A stretch of DNA of 64,000 nucleotides, from the NCBI RefSeq assembly GCF_000739895.2, contig NZ_BBJS01000014.1, positions 186,001 through 250,000 of the forward strand, written 5' to 3'. Shown piece after piece: positions 53,966 through 62,645 of the stretch. This stretch comes from Sphingomonas paucimobilis NBRC 13935 (GTDB lineage Bacteria > Pseudomonadota > Alphaproteobacteria > Sphingomonadales > Sphingomonadaceae). The position numbers and the translations under genes were made by a program. The notes beneath the pieces are model-generated. The model saw nothing but the letters and a program-made list of their open reading frames with translations, was not told where the DNA came from and did not search any database. The stretch's first letter is position 1. Each line of letters begins with the position of its first letter.

Positions 53966-54139
53966 ATGAATACCCTTCGCAAGATGGTGAAGAACAACAA
54001 GGGCGCGACGGCCATCGAATACGGCCTGATCGCGGCTCTGGTCGCCGTTGCGGCCATCGCTGGGATGAGCAAGCTGGGCGGCAGCCTTGGCACCGCCTTC
54101 AATACCATCGGCGGCAAGCTCGACACCAACGTCAAGTAA
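53966..54139 (+). CDS. Flp family type IVb pilin, tandem copy 1
   Basis: 57 residues from ATG 53966 with CGGAGACC upstream. The leader MNTLRKMVKNNKG precedes ATAIEYGLIAALVAVAAIAG with the processing site before the Ala and the conserved Glu5. The C-terminus GGSLGTAFNTIGGKLDTNVK is almost identical to that of the next pilin. Too short for many gene finders. A strong terminator follows, so it can be expressed alone. Confidence 0.9.
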   Translation: MNTLRKMVKNNKGATAIEYGLIAALVAVAAIAGMSKLGGSLGTAFNTIGGKLDTNVK

Positions 54140-54198
54140 TGATGTCGGCCATGGGGGATCGATGACATGACACCGGCATCAGCCTCCATCGCCTGAAT

Positions 54199-54234
54199 AA
54201 AAGGCGGATGCGTCTCCCGCGCATCCGCCTTTTT
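54199..54234 (+). terminator. Rho-independent terminator between the two Flp pilins
   Basis: Stem GGCGGATGCG / CGCATCCGCC (54203-54229) with a seven-base loop, preceded by AAAA and followed by TTTTT. Confidence 0.88.
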
Positions 54235-54311
54235 CACGTGTGCGTCACCCGCAAAGCGTTTCCGCCGCGGCCCTGCGGCCGGATCACCGTTTCAACAGGG
54301 GAGTGAAGAAT

Positions 54312-54485
54312 ATGGCTTCAATTCGGAAGATCATTCACAACCGTAAAGGTGCGACCGCCATCGAATATGGTCTGATCGCAGCCTTGATCGCCGTCGCGGC
54401 GATCGCCGGCATGAGCTCGCTCGGCGGCAGCCTCGGCACCGCTTTCAATACGATCGGTGGCAAGCTCGACACTCACGTCCAGTGA
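54312..54485 (+). CDS. Flp family type IVb pilin, tandem copy 2
   Basis: 57 residues from ATG 54312 (GGGGAG upstream). The leader MASIRKIIHNRKG precedes ATAIEYGLIAALIAVAAIAG; the mature sequence differs from copy 1 at only a few positions (for example MSSLGGS against MSKLGGS, THVQ against TNVK). It is the product of a recent tandem duplication. Type IVb pilins of this sort form Flp pili for attachment; the assembly machinery must lie elsewhere. Confidence 0.92.
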   Translation: MASIRKIIHNRKGATAIEYGLIAALIAVAAIAGMSSLGGSLGTAFNTIGGKLDTHVQ

Positions 54486-54499
54486 GCAGCTAATATCGA

Positions 54500-54530
54500 A
54501 TGACGGGTGGCGGGCAACGCCACCCGTCAT
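54500..54530. terminator. Strong hairpin between pilin copy 2 and accA
   Basis: Arms ATGACGGGTGGCG and CGCCACCCGTCAT form a perfect 13-bp stem with loop GGCAA between convergent genes. No T-run follows on either strand, so it may stop transcription by other means or protect 3' ends. Confidence 0.55.
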
Positions 54531-54536
54531 CAGACC

Positions 54537-55487
54537 TTACAAGCGGCCCATCGCCAGGAATTTGGCGGCGCGCCCACGCTTCAGTTCGTCGCGGCCAAGC
54601 CCCTTCAGCTCGCCCAGCGCCTTCTGGATCGCATCGCCCAGATTGGCGATCGCTCCCGCCGGATCGCGGTGCGCACCACCGACCGGCTCGGTCACGATCG
54701 TGTCGATCACACCGAAATGTTTCAGGTCCTGCGCCGTGACGCGCATCGCCTCGGCCGCGTCGGCCGCCTTGTCGGCGGTACGCCACAGGATCGAGGCGCA
54801 GCCTTCGGGGCTGATCACCGAATAGACGGCATGCTCGAACATCAGCACGCGGTTGCCCGCCGCCAGCGCCACCGCACCGCCCGATCCGCCCTCGCCGACG
54901 ATCGCCGAGACGACCGGCACGCCGGCCGCCAGACACGCCTCGGTCGAGCGCGCGATCGCCTCGGCCTGGCCACGTTCTTCGGCCTGGATACCGGGGAAGG
55001 CGCCCGACGTATCGACGAGCGTCACGATCGGCAGGCCGAAGCGATCGGCCAGCTCGACCAGGCGAATCGCCTTGCGATAGCCCTCGGGCTTGCCCATGCC
55101 GAAATTGTGGCGGAGCCGGCTGGCGGTATCCTCGCCCTTTTCATGACCCAGCACCATGACGCGCTGCCCGCGAAACTGCGCGAAGCCGCCCATGATCGCC
55201 TGGTCGTCGCCAAAGGCGCGATCACCAGCCAGCGGCACGAACTCGTCGAACAGCCCGGCGACATAATGTTTGAAGTGCGGACGCTGCGGATGGCGGGCGA
55301 CCTGCGTCTTCTGCCACGGGGTCAGCTTGGCGAAGGTATCGCGCAGCAGCTTGTCCGACTTGGCCTGAAGTTTGGCGATCTCCGCGCCGATATCCACCGC
55401 GCTGTCGGCGGTCGTGTCGCGCAGTTCGTCGATCCGGCTCTGCAGCTCGGCGATCGGTTTCTCGAAATCGAGGAAGCTCGTTGACAT
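54537..55487 (-). CDS. accA: Acetyl-CoA carboxylase carboxyltransferase, alpha subunit
   Basis: 316 residues from ATG 55487 (MSTSFLDFEKPIAELQSRIDEL). It transfers the carboxyl group from carboxybiotin to acetyl-CoA together with AccD. Motifs: HPQRPHFKHYV, GDRAFGDDQAIMGGFAQFRG, FGMGKPEGYRKA, VDTSGAFPGIQAEERGQAEA, IVGEGGSGGAVAL and VYSVISPEGCASILWR. Length and ends are normal. It is 13 bases downstream of xerD on the same strand. Confidence 0.97.
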   Translation of the reverse strand: MSTSFLDFEKPIAELQSRIDELRDTTADSAVDIGAEIAKLQAKSDKLLRDTFAKLTPWQKTQVARHPQRPHFKHYVAGLFDEFVPLAGDRAFGDDQAIMGGFAQFRGQRVMVLGHEKGEDTASRLRHNFGMGKPEGYRKAIRLVELADRFGLPIVTLVDTSGAFPGIQAEERGQAEAIARSTEACLAAGVPVVSAIVGEGGSGGAVALAAGNRVLMFEHAVYSVISPEGCASILWRTADKAADAAEAMRVTAQDLKHFGVIDTIVTEPVGGAHRDPAGAIANLGDAIQKALGELKGLGRDELKRGRAAKFLAMGRL

Positions 55488-55500
55488 AATAGCGTAGCGC

Positions 55501-56400
55501 CTAGGGGTGCTTTGCCGGAAAATCAACGAGCGGGTGGCGGGCATTGACCAGTTCGACCAGTTGCGTCGCCTCGACATGGGTGTAGATTTCGGTCGTGGCG
55601 ATGTCGGCATGGCCCAGCATCGCCTGCACCGCGCGTAGATCGGCGCCGCCGCCGAGCAGGTGCGTGGCAAAGGCATGGCGCAACACGTGTGGGCTCACCC
55701 GGTCGGGCGGAATGCCCGCTTCCGCCGCTAGCGCTTTCACCAGTTGATAGAGGCGGATGCGCGACAAATGCCGCTTGCCGCCGGGGAAAAGCCAAGCTTT
55801 GTCGGTAGGCACATGAACCCGCCACGCTGCAACGGCCGCACGCGCGCGGTCCGAGATCGGCACCATCCGCTCCGCTCCGCCCTTGCCCCGCAGGATCAGG
55901 AAAGGGCGATCGGGATGGATCGCGTTGCGCGGCAGGGCGACCAGTTCGCTGGCGCGCAACCCCGATCCGTAGAGAAGCTCTATGAGCGCCGCGAGCCGCA
56001 GGTCGTTGGGCGCCGGATGCGCCACCCCGATACGCTCGCCGATCGCGGCGAACAGGCGATCGATATCCGCATGGCTCAGCACCTTGGGCAGCGAACGGCG
56101 TTGGCCCGGACGCGGCAGGGCGCTGGCCGGGTCGTCGACGCGCAGCCCCTCTTCATGCAGAAAGGCATAGAAGCGCCGCAGCGCCGCCGCCTTGCGCGCC
56201 ACGGTCGTGGTCGCCAGGCACGCCCAGCCCTCTGCCAGCCGACGCAGCGCCGCTTCGTCCGCCTCGGCCAACCCGCCCATCGCCTCGCCCGCCAGCGTCA
56301 GGTCGGAGCGATAGGCGGCGATGGTATTGGCCGCCGCACCCGCTTCCGCCGCCATCATCTCGAGGAAACGGTCGACGAGCGCGCGGTCGTCGCCGGTCAT
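55501..56400 (-). CDS. xerD: Site-specific tyrosine recombinase XerD
   Basis: 299 residues from ATG 56400. An N-terminal SAM-like core-binding domain (LVDRFLEMMAAEAGAAANTI) and a catalytic domain with Arg in YGSGLRASELVAL, Lys near RGKGGAERMVPI, HVLRHAFATHLL (His, Arg), LGHADIATTEIYTHV (His and nucleophilic Tyr). It resolves chromosome dimers at dif with XerC. XerD rather than XerC is favoured by the RHPLVDF-like C-terminus and chromosomal setting next to accA and aroKB. No dif site was identified. Start overlaps the upstream gene's stop (ATGA). Confidence 0.9.
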   Translation of the reverse strand: MTGDDRALVDRFLEMMAAEAGAAANTIAAYRSDLTLAGEAMGGLAEADEAALRRLAEGWACLATTTVARKAAALRRFYAFLHEEGLRVDDPASALPRPGQRRSLPKVLSHADIDRLFAAIGERIGVAHPAPNDLRLAALIELLYGSGLRASELVALPRNAIHPDRPFLILRGKGGAERMVPISDRARAAVAAWRVHVPTDKAWLFPGGKRHLSRIRLYQLVKALAAEAGIPPDRVSPHVLRHAFATHLLGGGADLRAVQAMLGHADIATTEIYTHVEATQLVELVNARHPLVDFPAKHP

Positions 56401-58241
56401 GCTCGCGCGATCGCCTCCGCCGCGATCATCCGGGCCTCCGCATCCAGTCCGACCGAGCGTAGCGCCTCGACGATGCGATAGAGCGCCTGGGGCGGCACGC
56501 CGCGCCACGCGCTGGTCTGCATCCCCACCGCGCTGAGCAGGACGACCATGCCGGTCCGGCCATCGGCCACCGCCTCGTCCATGGCCTCGGTCCAGGCGTT
56601 GCGCTGGCCTATCCGCACATCGAGTGCCTCGGCCCCGCGTTCGATATCAGTACGCGACAGCCGGCCGAGCCCCGCCATGCCGGCGAAGAACAGCCGCTGC
56701 TTCAGCTTCACATCACCCGACCCGGCATAGTTGGTGATCACATCATAGCCGACGCTGTCCTGATGATCGGGATCGGCCAGCGTGATCATGGCCCAGCCGT
56801 CGCTCGCCGGCTTGACCGCACCGGCCCACCGCGCCGCGCTGCGGTCCAGGCCGGCGGAGAGCATTGAGGCGACCAGTTGGTCCGCCTCGTCACGGTCCCA
56901 TATCACCGGCAACCGCGCCGCCACGCGGGCGGTTAGGATCAGGCGGCCATAAGGCGTACGCTCGCCGCTGCCCCACAAAGACCGGATCGCGCTGAGCCGC
57001 GCGCTTTCGTCATTGCCGGCATAGGCATTGGCCAGATCATTGGCGATCGCGGACTGGGCGCGACTGGCCTGGTCATTGTCGGCCAGCCCCGCATAGAAAT
57101 CGACCAATGCGGCATTGGAAAGAACGCCCAGGCTGGCCGCTTGGTCGACCATGGCCGCCCGGTCCGTTGCGGCAACCGCGGGCGAGGTCGACAGCCAGCC
57201 GCGCACCTGTGGCCCGGCATAGGAGATGTAATCCTCAGGGATCGTCACCCCGGTCGCGGTCGACAGGCCGAAACGCCAGGTCGTCAACCGATCGGCCCCG
57301 GCCCATTCGACCGTCACCGCACGCCGCCCATTGGCGCCCGAGCCCATCAGCTTCTCGGCGAGCTTCAGATCGAAATCGTCGGTGATCCGCTGGCGGCGCA
57401 CTTGCCGCAGCAGCGTGCTCCCCCGCGACGCATCGCCGACCAGCGCGGCACACATCGCCTGCGCGACGCGGTAGCCGCCCAGCCCCGTCACCGCCGTGCC
57501 GCGATCGGCGAGCGGGCACAGCCCGGCCGGGTCGCTCGACGCGAGCAGCGCGTTTATCGCCACCTGATAGAGTTTGGGCGTGTAATTGCCGGCATCGACC
57601 GACTGGACCACGGCGCGCGCCACCTGTGCCTCGCCCATGCGCAGCAGCAGCCAGGCACGCTCGGCAGCGAAATCGGCCCCGTTCACGCCGCGCGGCGTCT
57701 CCATATGCGCGGCCAGCGTGCGGCGGAGCAGGATCGACATCCAGCGCGACGGCAAGGGCGCCGACAATCGGCGCATCAGGACTTCGGCGACGCGCCCGTC
57801 GGCGCCGGCGAAGACATCCGCCCCCAACGCCCCTTCACGCGGCCCCGCCGGCCCCACCACCGCCAGCGAACGGCGGGCCGAGGCGGGCAGTTCATATTCG
57901 GCCAGCGTCGCCGGATCGATCACCGGGGTGGGCGTCGGCGATGGCGTCGGCACCGGGCCCGGCACCGGCGTGGCGAGCGAATCCAGCAACGCCCCCACCG
58001 CATTGGCAGGGGTGGGACGCGGCGTGGGCGAAGTCGCGGGCACAGGCGCCGCCGCTCCGCTCGGTGCCGGCCGGGGCGTGGCACGCGGATTCGCAGGGGC
58101 CGGCGACTGGCCGAACCCGGGTGGTAATAGTGATTCGGGGCGGTCCTGCGCCGCGGCCAGTGCGGCCGCGCCCGCCATCAGGAGTGCGACGGCCCTGGGC
58201 AGATGGCGAAAAGCGCGACCGCGCTTATTGCAGGTTGCCAA
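56397..58241 (-). CDS. Exported protein with Pro-rich linker and long helical domain, unknown function
   Basis: 614 residues if started at TTG 58241, which gives a signal peptide (ATCNKRGRAFRHLPRAVALL then MAGAAALAAAQ); no ATG fits before the hydrophobic stretch. Residues about 40-125 are rich in Pro, Ala and Thr (PVPGPVPTPSPTPTPV). The remaining 480 residues are Ala-rich and helical, with a repeat-like, TPR-type feel, and lack a catalytic motif I recognise. It overlaps xerD by ATGA and the small membrane protein upstream by 17 bases. The frame upstream of 58241 is not supported. Confidence 0.7.
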   Translation of the reverse strand: MATCNKRGRAFRHLPRAVALLMAGAAALAAAQDRPESLLPPGFGQSPAPANPRATPRPAPSGAAAPVPATSPTPRPTPANAVGALLDSLATPVPGPVPTPSPTPTPVIDPATLAEYELPASARRSLAVVGPAGPREGALGADVFAGADGRVAEVLMRRLSAPLPSRWMSILLRRTLAAHMETPRGVNGADFAAERAWLLLRMGEAQVARAVVQSVDAGNYTPKLYQVAINALLASSDPAGLCPLADRGTAVTGLGGYRVAQAMCAALVGDASRGSTLLRQVRRQRITDDFDLKLAEKLMGSGANGRRAVTVEWAGADRLTTWRFGLSTATGVTIPEDYISYAGPQVRGWLSTSPAVAATDRAAMVDQAASLGVLSNAALVDFYAGLADNDQASRAQSAIANDLANAYAGNDESARLSAIRSLWGSGERTPYGRLILTARVAARLPVIWDRDEADQLVASMLSAGLDRSAARWAGAVKPASDGWAMITLADPDHQDSVGYDVITNYAGSGDVKLKQRLFFAGMAGLGRLSRTDIERGAEALDVRIGQRNAWTEAMDEAVADGRTGMVVLLSAVGMQTSAWRGVPPQALYRIVEALRSVGLDAEARMIAAEAIARA

Positions 58242-58359
58242 GCGAGACCGCCTTTTCGACCTGGGTCGTCGGCCGCTCGCTCGCCCGGCCGGACAGGAAG
58301 AAAAGCCCTCCGACGATGATGACAAGCAGGATGATAAGCGAAACGACCGTACGGGACAT
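58225..58359 (-). CDS. Small single-pass membrane protein
   Basis: 44 residues from ATG 58359: MSRTVVSLIILLVIIVGGLF is one hydrophobic helix, followed by a short basic/acidic tail (GRASERPTTQVEKAVSLGNLQ). It overlaps the start of the next reverse-strand gene, suggesting co-translation, and is divergent from aroK across 81 bases. Function unknown. Confidence 0.65.
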   Translation of the reverse strand: MSRTVVSLIILLVIIVGGLFFLSGRASERPTTQVEKAVSLGNLQ

Positions 58360-58440
58360 GGAACGCAAAACCTTATAATGGACCCGTGAAAGCCCGGTCG
58401 GTGTTGCCGGGCGCGCGCCTGCTGTATAGCGCAGACGGCA

Positions 58441-58983
58441 ATGTTGCAAAGCCACAACCCTGTTGATTCAAGCTGGACCGGTTCGCCGATCGTGCTTGTC
58501 GGCCTGATGGGCGTGGGCAAGTCGACCGTAGGGCGCCGACTGGCGAACCGGTTGCGCGTGCCCTTCGTCGATGCCGACCATGCGATCGAGGAAGCCGCCG
58601 GCATGAGCGTGACCGAAATCTTCGAACAATTCGGCGAACCCTATTTTCGCGACGGGGAGCGGCGCGTGATCGCGCGGCTGGTCGATGGCCGGCCCAAGGT
58701 GATCGCCACCGGCGGCGGCGCCTTCATCAATGACGAGACGCGCGCGCTGATCCTGGAACAGGCGACCGCCATCTGGCTCAACGCCTCGCCCGAGGTGCTG
58801 GCCGAGCGGGTGCGGCGGCGCGACACCCGCCCACTGCTGCGCGGCAAGGACCCGCTCAAGGTGCTGCGCGAACTCTCGGCGGTGCGCAATCCGATCTACG
58901 CGCTCGCCCCCATCCATGTCTCCAGCAAGCGGGGCCCGCATGAGGCCACCGTCAACGCCATATTGAAAGCCATAGGACGATGA
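58441..58983 (+). CDS. aroK: Shikimate kinase
   Basis: 180 residues. The Walker A loop GLMGVGKSTVGRRLA is at about 21-35; shikimate-binding residues are seen in FVDADHAIEEAAG, FRDGERRVI and ATGGGAFI; the LID has RRDTRPLLRG. It phosphorylates shikimate in aromatic amino acid synthesis. Its TGA overlaps the aroB ATG by four bases (ATGA), so the two are translationally coupled. Confidence 0.96.
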   Translation: MLQSHNPVDSSWTGSPIVLVGLMGVGKSTVGRRLANRLRVPFVDADHAIEEAAGMSVTEIFEQFGEPYFRDGERRVIARLVDGRPKVIATGGGAFINDETRALILEQATAIWLNASPEVLAERVRRRDTRPLLRGKDPLKVLRELSAVRNPIYALAPIHVSSKRGPHEATVNAILKAIGR

Positions 58984-60080
58984 AAACCGTCACCGTGTCG
59001 CTGGGCGACCGCAGCTATCCCATCCATATCGAGGCGGGCCTGCTGCCCCGTGCGGCCGAGCGTCTCGCGCCTTTGTCGCGTGGGCGGCGCATGGCGATCG
59101 TCACCGACGAGAATGTCCGCGGGCACCTCGCCACGCTTCAGGCGTCGCTGGAGGCGGCGGGCGTCGCCAGCGAAGCGATCGTGCTGCCGCCGGGTGAGAA
59201 GACCAAGAGCTGGGCGATGCTGGAGCGTGTCTGCGACCGGCTGCTCGAACTGGGCGTCGAGCGTTCGGATCATGTCATCGCGCTGGGTGGCGGCGTGATC
59301 GGCGATCTGGTCGGCTTTGCCTGTTCGATTATCAAGCGTGGGTGCCGGTTCGTCCAGATTCCCACGACGTTGCTGGCACAGGTCGATTCGTCGGTGGGCG
59401 GCAAGACCGCGATCAACACCGCCGCGGGCAAGAACCTGATCGGCGCGTTCCACCAGCCGGCAATGGTGCTGATCGACCCGGACGTGCTCGATTCGCTGCC
59501 CGCCCGACAGGTCCGCGCGGGCTATGCCGAGGTCGTGAAATATGGCCTGATCGACGACTTCGCCTTTTTCGAATGGTGCGAGGCGAATGGCCCGGCCCTG
59601 TTGGCGGGCGATCCGGCGGCGCGGGTTCATGCGATCGCGCATTCGGTGGCGGCCAAGGCGCGGATCGTGGCAGCCGACGAGCATGAGACCAACGGCATCC
59701 GCGCGCTGCTCAACCTCGGTCATACCTTCGGCCATGCGTTGGAAGCCGAAGCAGGCTTTTCCGATCGCCTCCTTCACGGTGAAGGCGTGGCGGCGGGTTG
59801 TGCGCTGGCGTTCCGCTATTCGATGCGCAAGGGGCTGTGCGAGCGACAGGATGCCGAGCGGGTGGCGGCGCATTTCCGAGCAATCGGCCTGCCCGATGGC
59901 CTCGCCGCCGCCGGGATCGATGCACCGTCGGCAACGTTGGTCGAGCATATGAAGCACGACAAGAAGATGGCGGCGGGCACCCTGCCCTTCCTGCTCGCGC
60001 GCGGGATCGGACAGACCTATCTCGACAAGACGGTCGATCTAGCGGACGTCACGGCGTTCCTCGACGGCGAGCCGCGCTGA
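58980..60080 (+). CDS. aroB: 3-dehydroquinate synthase
   Basis: 366 residues, normal length. It uses NAD and a divalent metal to convert DAHP to 3-dehydroquinate. Motifs: [56 protein letters not shown] (metal Glu), [16 protein letters not shown] and [10 protein letters not shown] (metal His). It follows aroK with a 4-base overlap and its TGA overlaps the next ATG by one base. Confidence 0.97.
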   Translation: MKTVTVSLGDRSYPIHIEAGLLPRAAERLAPLSRGRRMAIVTDENVRGHLATLQASLEAAGVASEAIVLPPGEKTKSWAMLERVCDRLLELGVERSDHVIALGGGVIGDLVGFACSIIKRGCRFVQIPTTLLAQVDSSVGGKTAINTAAGKNLIGAFHQPAMVLIDPDVLDSLPARQVRAGYAEVVKYGLIDDFAFFEWCEANGPALLAGDPAARVHAIAHSVAAKARIVAADEHETNGIRALLNLGHTFGHALEAEAGFSDRLLHGEGVAAGCALAFRYSMRKGLCERQDAERVAAHFRAIGLPDGLAAAGIDAPSATLVEHMKHDKKMAAGTLPFLLARGIGQTYLDKTVDLADVTAFLDGEPR

Positions 60081-60220
60081 TGCCCAATGGCGTCCGCAAA
60101 CAGGACCTGCCGAGCAAGACCTGCCCGGCCTGCGGACGCCCCTTCACCTGGCGCAAGAAATGGGCGCGGGATTGGGAGCAGGTGGTTTATTGTTCGGACG
60201 CGTGTCGGCGGAAGCGGTGA
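60080..60220 (+). CDS. DUF2256 zinc-ribbon micro-protein
   Basis: 46 residues. Its ATG shares an A with the aroB TGA (TGATG). Two cysteine pairs, CPAC and CSDAC, flank [18 protein letters not shown], a pattern typical of DUF2256, probably binding one zinc. I recall members of this family lying next to photolyase/cryptochrome genes; here the photolyase gene is convergent and about 100 bases away. Function unknown. Confidence 0.85.
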   Translation: MPNGVRKQDLPSKTCPACGRPFTWRKKWARDWEQVVYCSDACRRKR

Positions 60221-60230
60221 GGCCTCCGCC

Positions 60231-60320
60231 TGGCCTTCGACTGCGCTCAGGCTGAACGGGGCGGGTGTATTCTGGGCATAACTCGTAACGTCCGTTCAGC
60301 CTGAGCGCAGTCGAAGGCCA
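60231..60320. repeat. Perfect 29-bp inverted repeat between DUF2256 and photolyase genes
   Basis: The left arm (60231-60259, beginning TGGCCTTCGACTGCGCTCAG) and right arm (60292-60320, ending GCGCAGTCGAAGGCCA) are exact reverse complements, separated by 32 bases. The core CCTTCGACTGCGCTCAGG is a sequence I associate with dispersed intergenic repeats of sphingomonads. It sits between two convergent genes and could fold as a terminator-like structure in either transcript. Confidence 0.85.
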
Positions 60321-60327
60321 CGCCCCC

Positions 60328-61695
60328 CTATCCCCGCACCGACTTCCCCGCCGCAAGTGCCCGCTCCCGCCCCTCACGGTGCCCGATGATCTTTGCCGGA
60401 TAGTCCTTCGGCCGGCACCCGGCCTCGTCCGGATCGTGGATCGCCGCATCGGACAGGTCCTTCAATTCCGGCACCCACTCCCGAATATAGTCGCCTGCAT
60501 CGAACTTCTCCGACTGGCTGAGCGGCGCCATGATTCGGCCGAACATGTTGGCGTCGATCCCGGTACCCGCCACCCATTGCCAATTGACCGAATTATTCCC
60601 GTAATCGGCATCGACCAGACAGTCCCAGAACCAACGCTCCCCCTCACGCCAGTCGATCAGCAGATGCTTGATGAGGAAGGACGCGGTGATCATCCGCACC
60701 CGGTTATGCATCCAGCCCGTCGTCCAGAGTTGCCGCATCCCGGCGTCGACGATCGGATAGCCGGTATGCCCGGTCCGCCAGGCCTTCAAATCCGCCTCGG
60801 CCTCCGCGCCTTTTCGCCAAGGCATCTTGTCGAACGCCTCCCGCCCGTTGCGATCGGCATAGTCCGGAATGGCCATCACCACGCCATCGGTAAAGTCCCG
60901 CCACGCCAGCTCCTTGCGGAACGTCTCGGTTTCGGCCTTGCGATCGAGCGCATGCCAGACCGCGCGCGGCGACACTTCGCCGAAATGGAGATGCGGCGAC
61001 AGGCGCGAACTGCCCTCCTCCGACGGCATGTTGCGCGCGGTGTCATAGGCGGCGGCCTTGGCGACGAAATCGGCCATGCGTTCGCGCGCGGTCGCCTCGC
61101 CCGGCGTCCAGTCGGCATCGAACCCGGTCGACCAATCCGGCTTGGTGGGCAGCAAGTCCCAATCGGCGAGCTTATCGCTCGCGGGCCATCGATCCGGCGC
61201 GGTCAGCGCATCGGGTGCCTCCAGTGGATGCTCGGGCGGCATATGACCCTGTAGCCCTTTCCAAAAGGCGGAATAGATGCGGAAGGGCTTGCCGCTCCCC
61301 GTCGTCACCAGTTCGGGGCGTGCCAGATGATTGCCGTCGTAAAGGCATAGGCGGTCGCCCAGTTCATCCTCGGCCTTGCGCCACCAGGGTTCATAATGGC
61401 GGATCGCGTGGATCGCCTCTGCCCCCGCCTCCTTCGACAGCGCCTGAAGCACTTCGACGGCGCGTCCCCGCCGCAGGATCAGCCGACTGCCCAGCGCCTT
61501 CAAATCCTTGGCGAGCGCCTCCAAACTATGGTGCAACCACCACCGCTGCGCCCCGCCCATCTTCCAATCGCCCGGTGTCTCGTCATCGAGGATATAGACG
61601 GGCAGGACCGGCCCCGCCTCGGCCGCCGCCAAAAGAGCCGGTTGGTCGTGAAGGCGGAGATCCTGGCGAAACCAGACGATATGCGGCGATGTCAT
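60328..61695 (-). CDS. phrB: Deoxyribodipyrimidine photolyase (class I)
   Basis: 455 residues from ATG 61695 (MTSPHIVWFRQDLRLHDQPAL). The N-terminal antenna-binding Rossmann domain is followed by the FAD-binding helical domain: SSRLSPHLHFGEVSPRAVWH, FRKELAWRDFTDG, GYPIVDAGMRQLWTTGWMHN, and NNSVNWQWVAGTGIDANMF. These match CPD photolyases that repair UV dimers with blue light. The tryptophan-rich electron path (W in WMHNR and NWQW) is present. It lies 7 bases downstream of the HDAC-family gene. Confidence 0.94.
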   Translation of the reverse strand: MTSPHIVWFRQDLRLHDQPALLAAAEAGPVLPVYILDDETPGDWKMGGAQRWWLHHSLEALAKDLKALGSRLILRRGRAVEVLQALSKEAGAEAIHAIRHYEPWWRKAEDELGDRLCLYDGNHLARPELVTTGSGKPFRIYSAFWKGLQGHMPPEHPLEAPDALTAPDRWPASDKLADWDLLPTKPDWSTGFDADWTPGEATARERMADFVAKAAAYDTARNMPSEEGSSRLSPHLHFGEVSPRAVWHALDRKAETETFRKELAWRDFTDGVVMAIPDYADRNGREAFDKMPWRKGAEAEADLKAWRTGHTGYPIVDAGMRQLWTTGWMHNRVRMITASFLIKHLLIDWREGERWFWDCLVDADYGNNSVNWQWVAGTGIDANMFGRIMAPLSQSEKFDAGDYIREWVPELKDLSDAAIHDPDEAGCRPKDYPAKIIGHREGRERALAAGKSVRG

Positions 61696-61702
61696 GCCCG
61701 CG

Positions 61703-62626
61703 TTACGCGCCGATAGGGGCGCGGTTCCGTCGTCCAAGTTTTTGACCCAGGGTAAGAATGGCCCGGACATGCCGCTCGGCGATCGCCATGACGTTGTCGC
61801 CATACCCTCCGCCGACCGTGCTCGCGAGCGGCAGGCTGCGCGCCAGCGCCAGATCGGCGATCAACCGATCGCGCGCGACCAGCCCTTCCTCGCTGACCGC
61901 CAAGCGCCCCAACCGATCGCCGGCAAAGGGATCGACACCCGCCTGATAGAGGATCAGCTCCGGTGTATGCTCTTCGAGAAAGGGGACCAGCGTCGTCTCC
62001 AGCCGCTCCAGATAGCCATCATCATCCACCCCGTCGGACAGACCCACATCCAGCGTCGAACGTGCCTTGCGCGCCGGGAAATTCTTCTCGGCATGAATGG
62101 AATAGGTGACGATATCGGCCCGCCCCGCCGTCAGCGCGGCCGTGCCGTCACCCTGATGCACGTCGCAATCGACGATCGCGATCCGGCTTACGATGCCCTC
62201 TTCGACCAGCCGTACGGCGGCGACCGCCAGATCGTTGAACACGCAATAGCCCGCACCCGTGTCGGCGAGCGCATGATGGCTGCCTCCTGCCGTATTGGCA
62301 GCGAAGCCGTGTTCGAGCGCCAGCATGGCGGCGGTCCAGGTGCCCCCGGGCACTGCGCGTGCGCGATAGGCGACCTGCTCGGTCACCGGAAAGCCGATCC
62401 GCCGCGTCTTCTCCGGCGGTACCCGCGCTTCCAGTACTTCGGCGACATAATCGGGGTCATGTACCGCCTCCAGCCAGGCCGGCGGGATCAGTTCGGGTTC
62501 GGTCCAGACGATATCCTCGCCCCGTGCCCGCAGGAGATCGCGGATCGCGCCATTCTTGCCCCAGCGATAGGTGGAGCGGGCGGGTGCCTCGGTGACATAG
62601 GCGGGGTGATGGACGATATGGATCAT
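61703..62626 (-). CDS. Histone deacetylase/AcuC family amidohydrolase
   Basis: 307 residues. The zinc deacetylase fold shows TAGGSHHALADTGAGYCVFND (tandem His), AIVDCDVHQGDGTAAL (zinc Asp and His), and LILYQAGVDPFAGDRLGRL (second zinc Asp). Closest to the bacterial class IV/AcuC-like proteins. Substrates may be acetylated polyamines or protein lysines; unknown. It is upstream of the photolyase gene by 7 bases and divergent from the esterase gene. Confidence 0.9.
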   Translation of the reverse strand: MIHIVHHPAYVTEAPARSTYRWGKNGAIRDLLRARGEDIVWTEPELIPPAWLEAVHDPDYVAEVLEARVPPEKTRRIGFPVTEQVAYRARAVPGGTWTAAMLALEHGFAANTAGGSHHALADTGAGYCVFNDLAVAAVRLVEEGIVSRIAIVDCDVHQGDGTAALTAGRADIVTYSIHAEKNFPARKARSTLDVGLSDGVDDDGYLERLETTLVPFLEEHTPELILYQAGVDPFAGDRLGRLAVSEEGLVARDRLIADLALARSLPLASTVGGGYGDNVMAIAERHVRAILTLGQKLGRRNRAPIGA

Positions 62627-62645
62627 GACGCCTAGTTAGGAAGCC

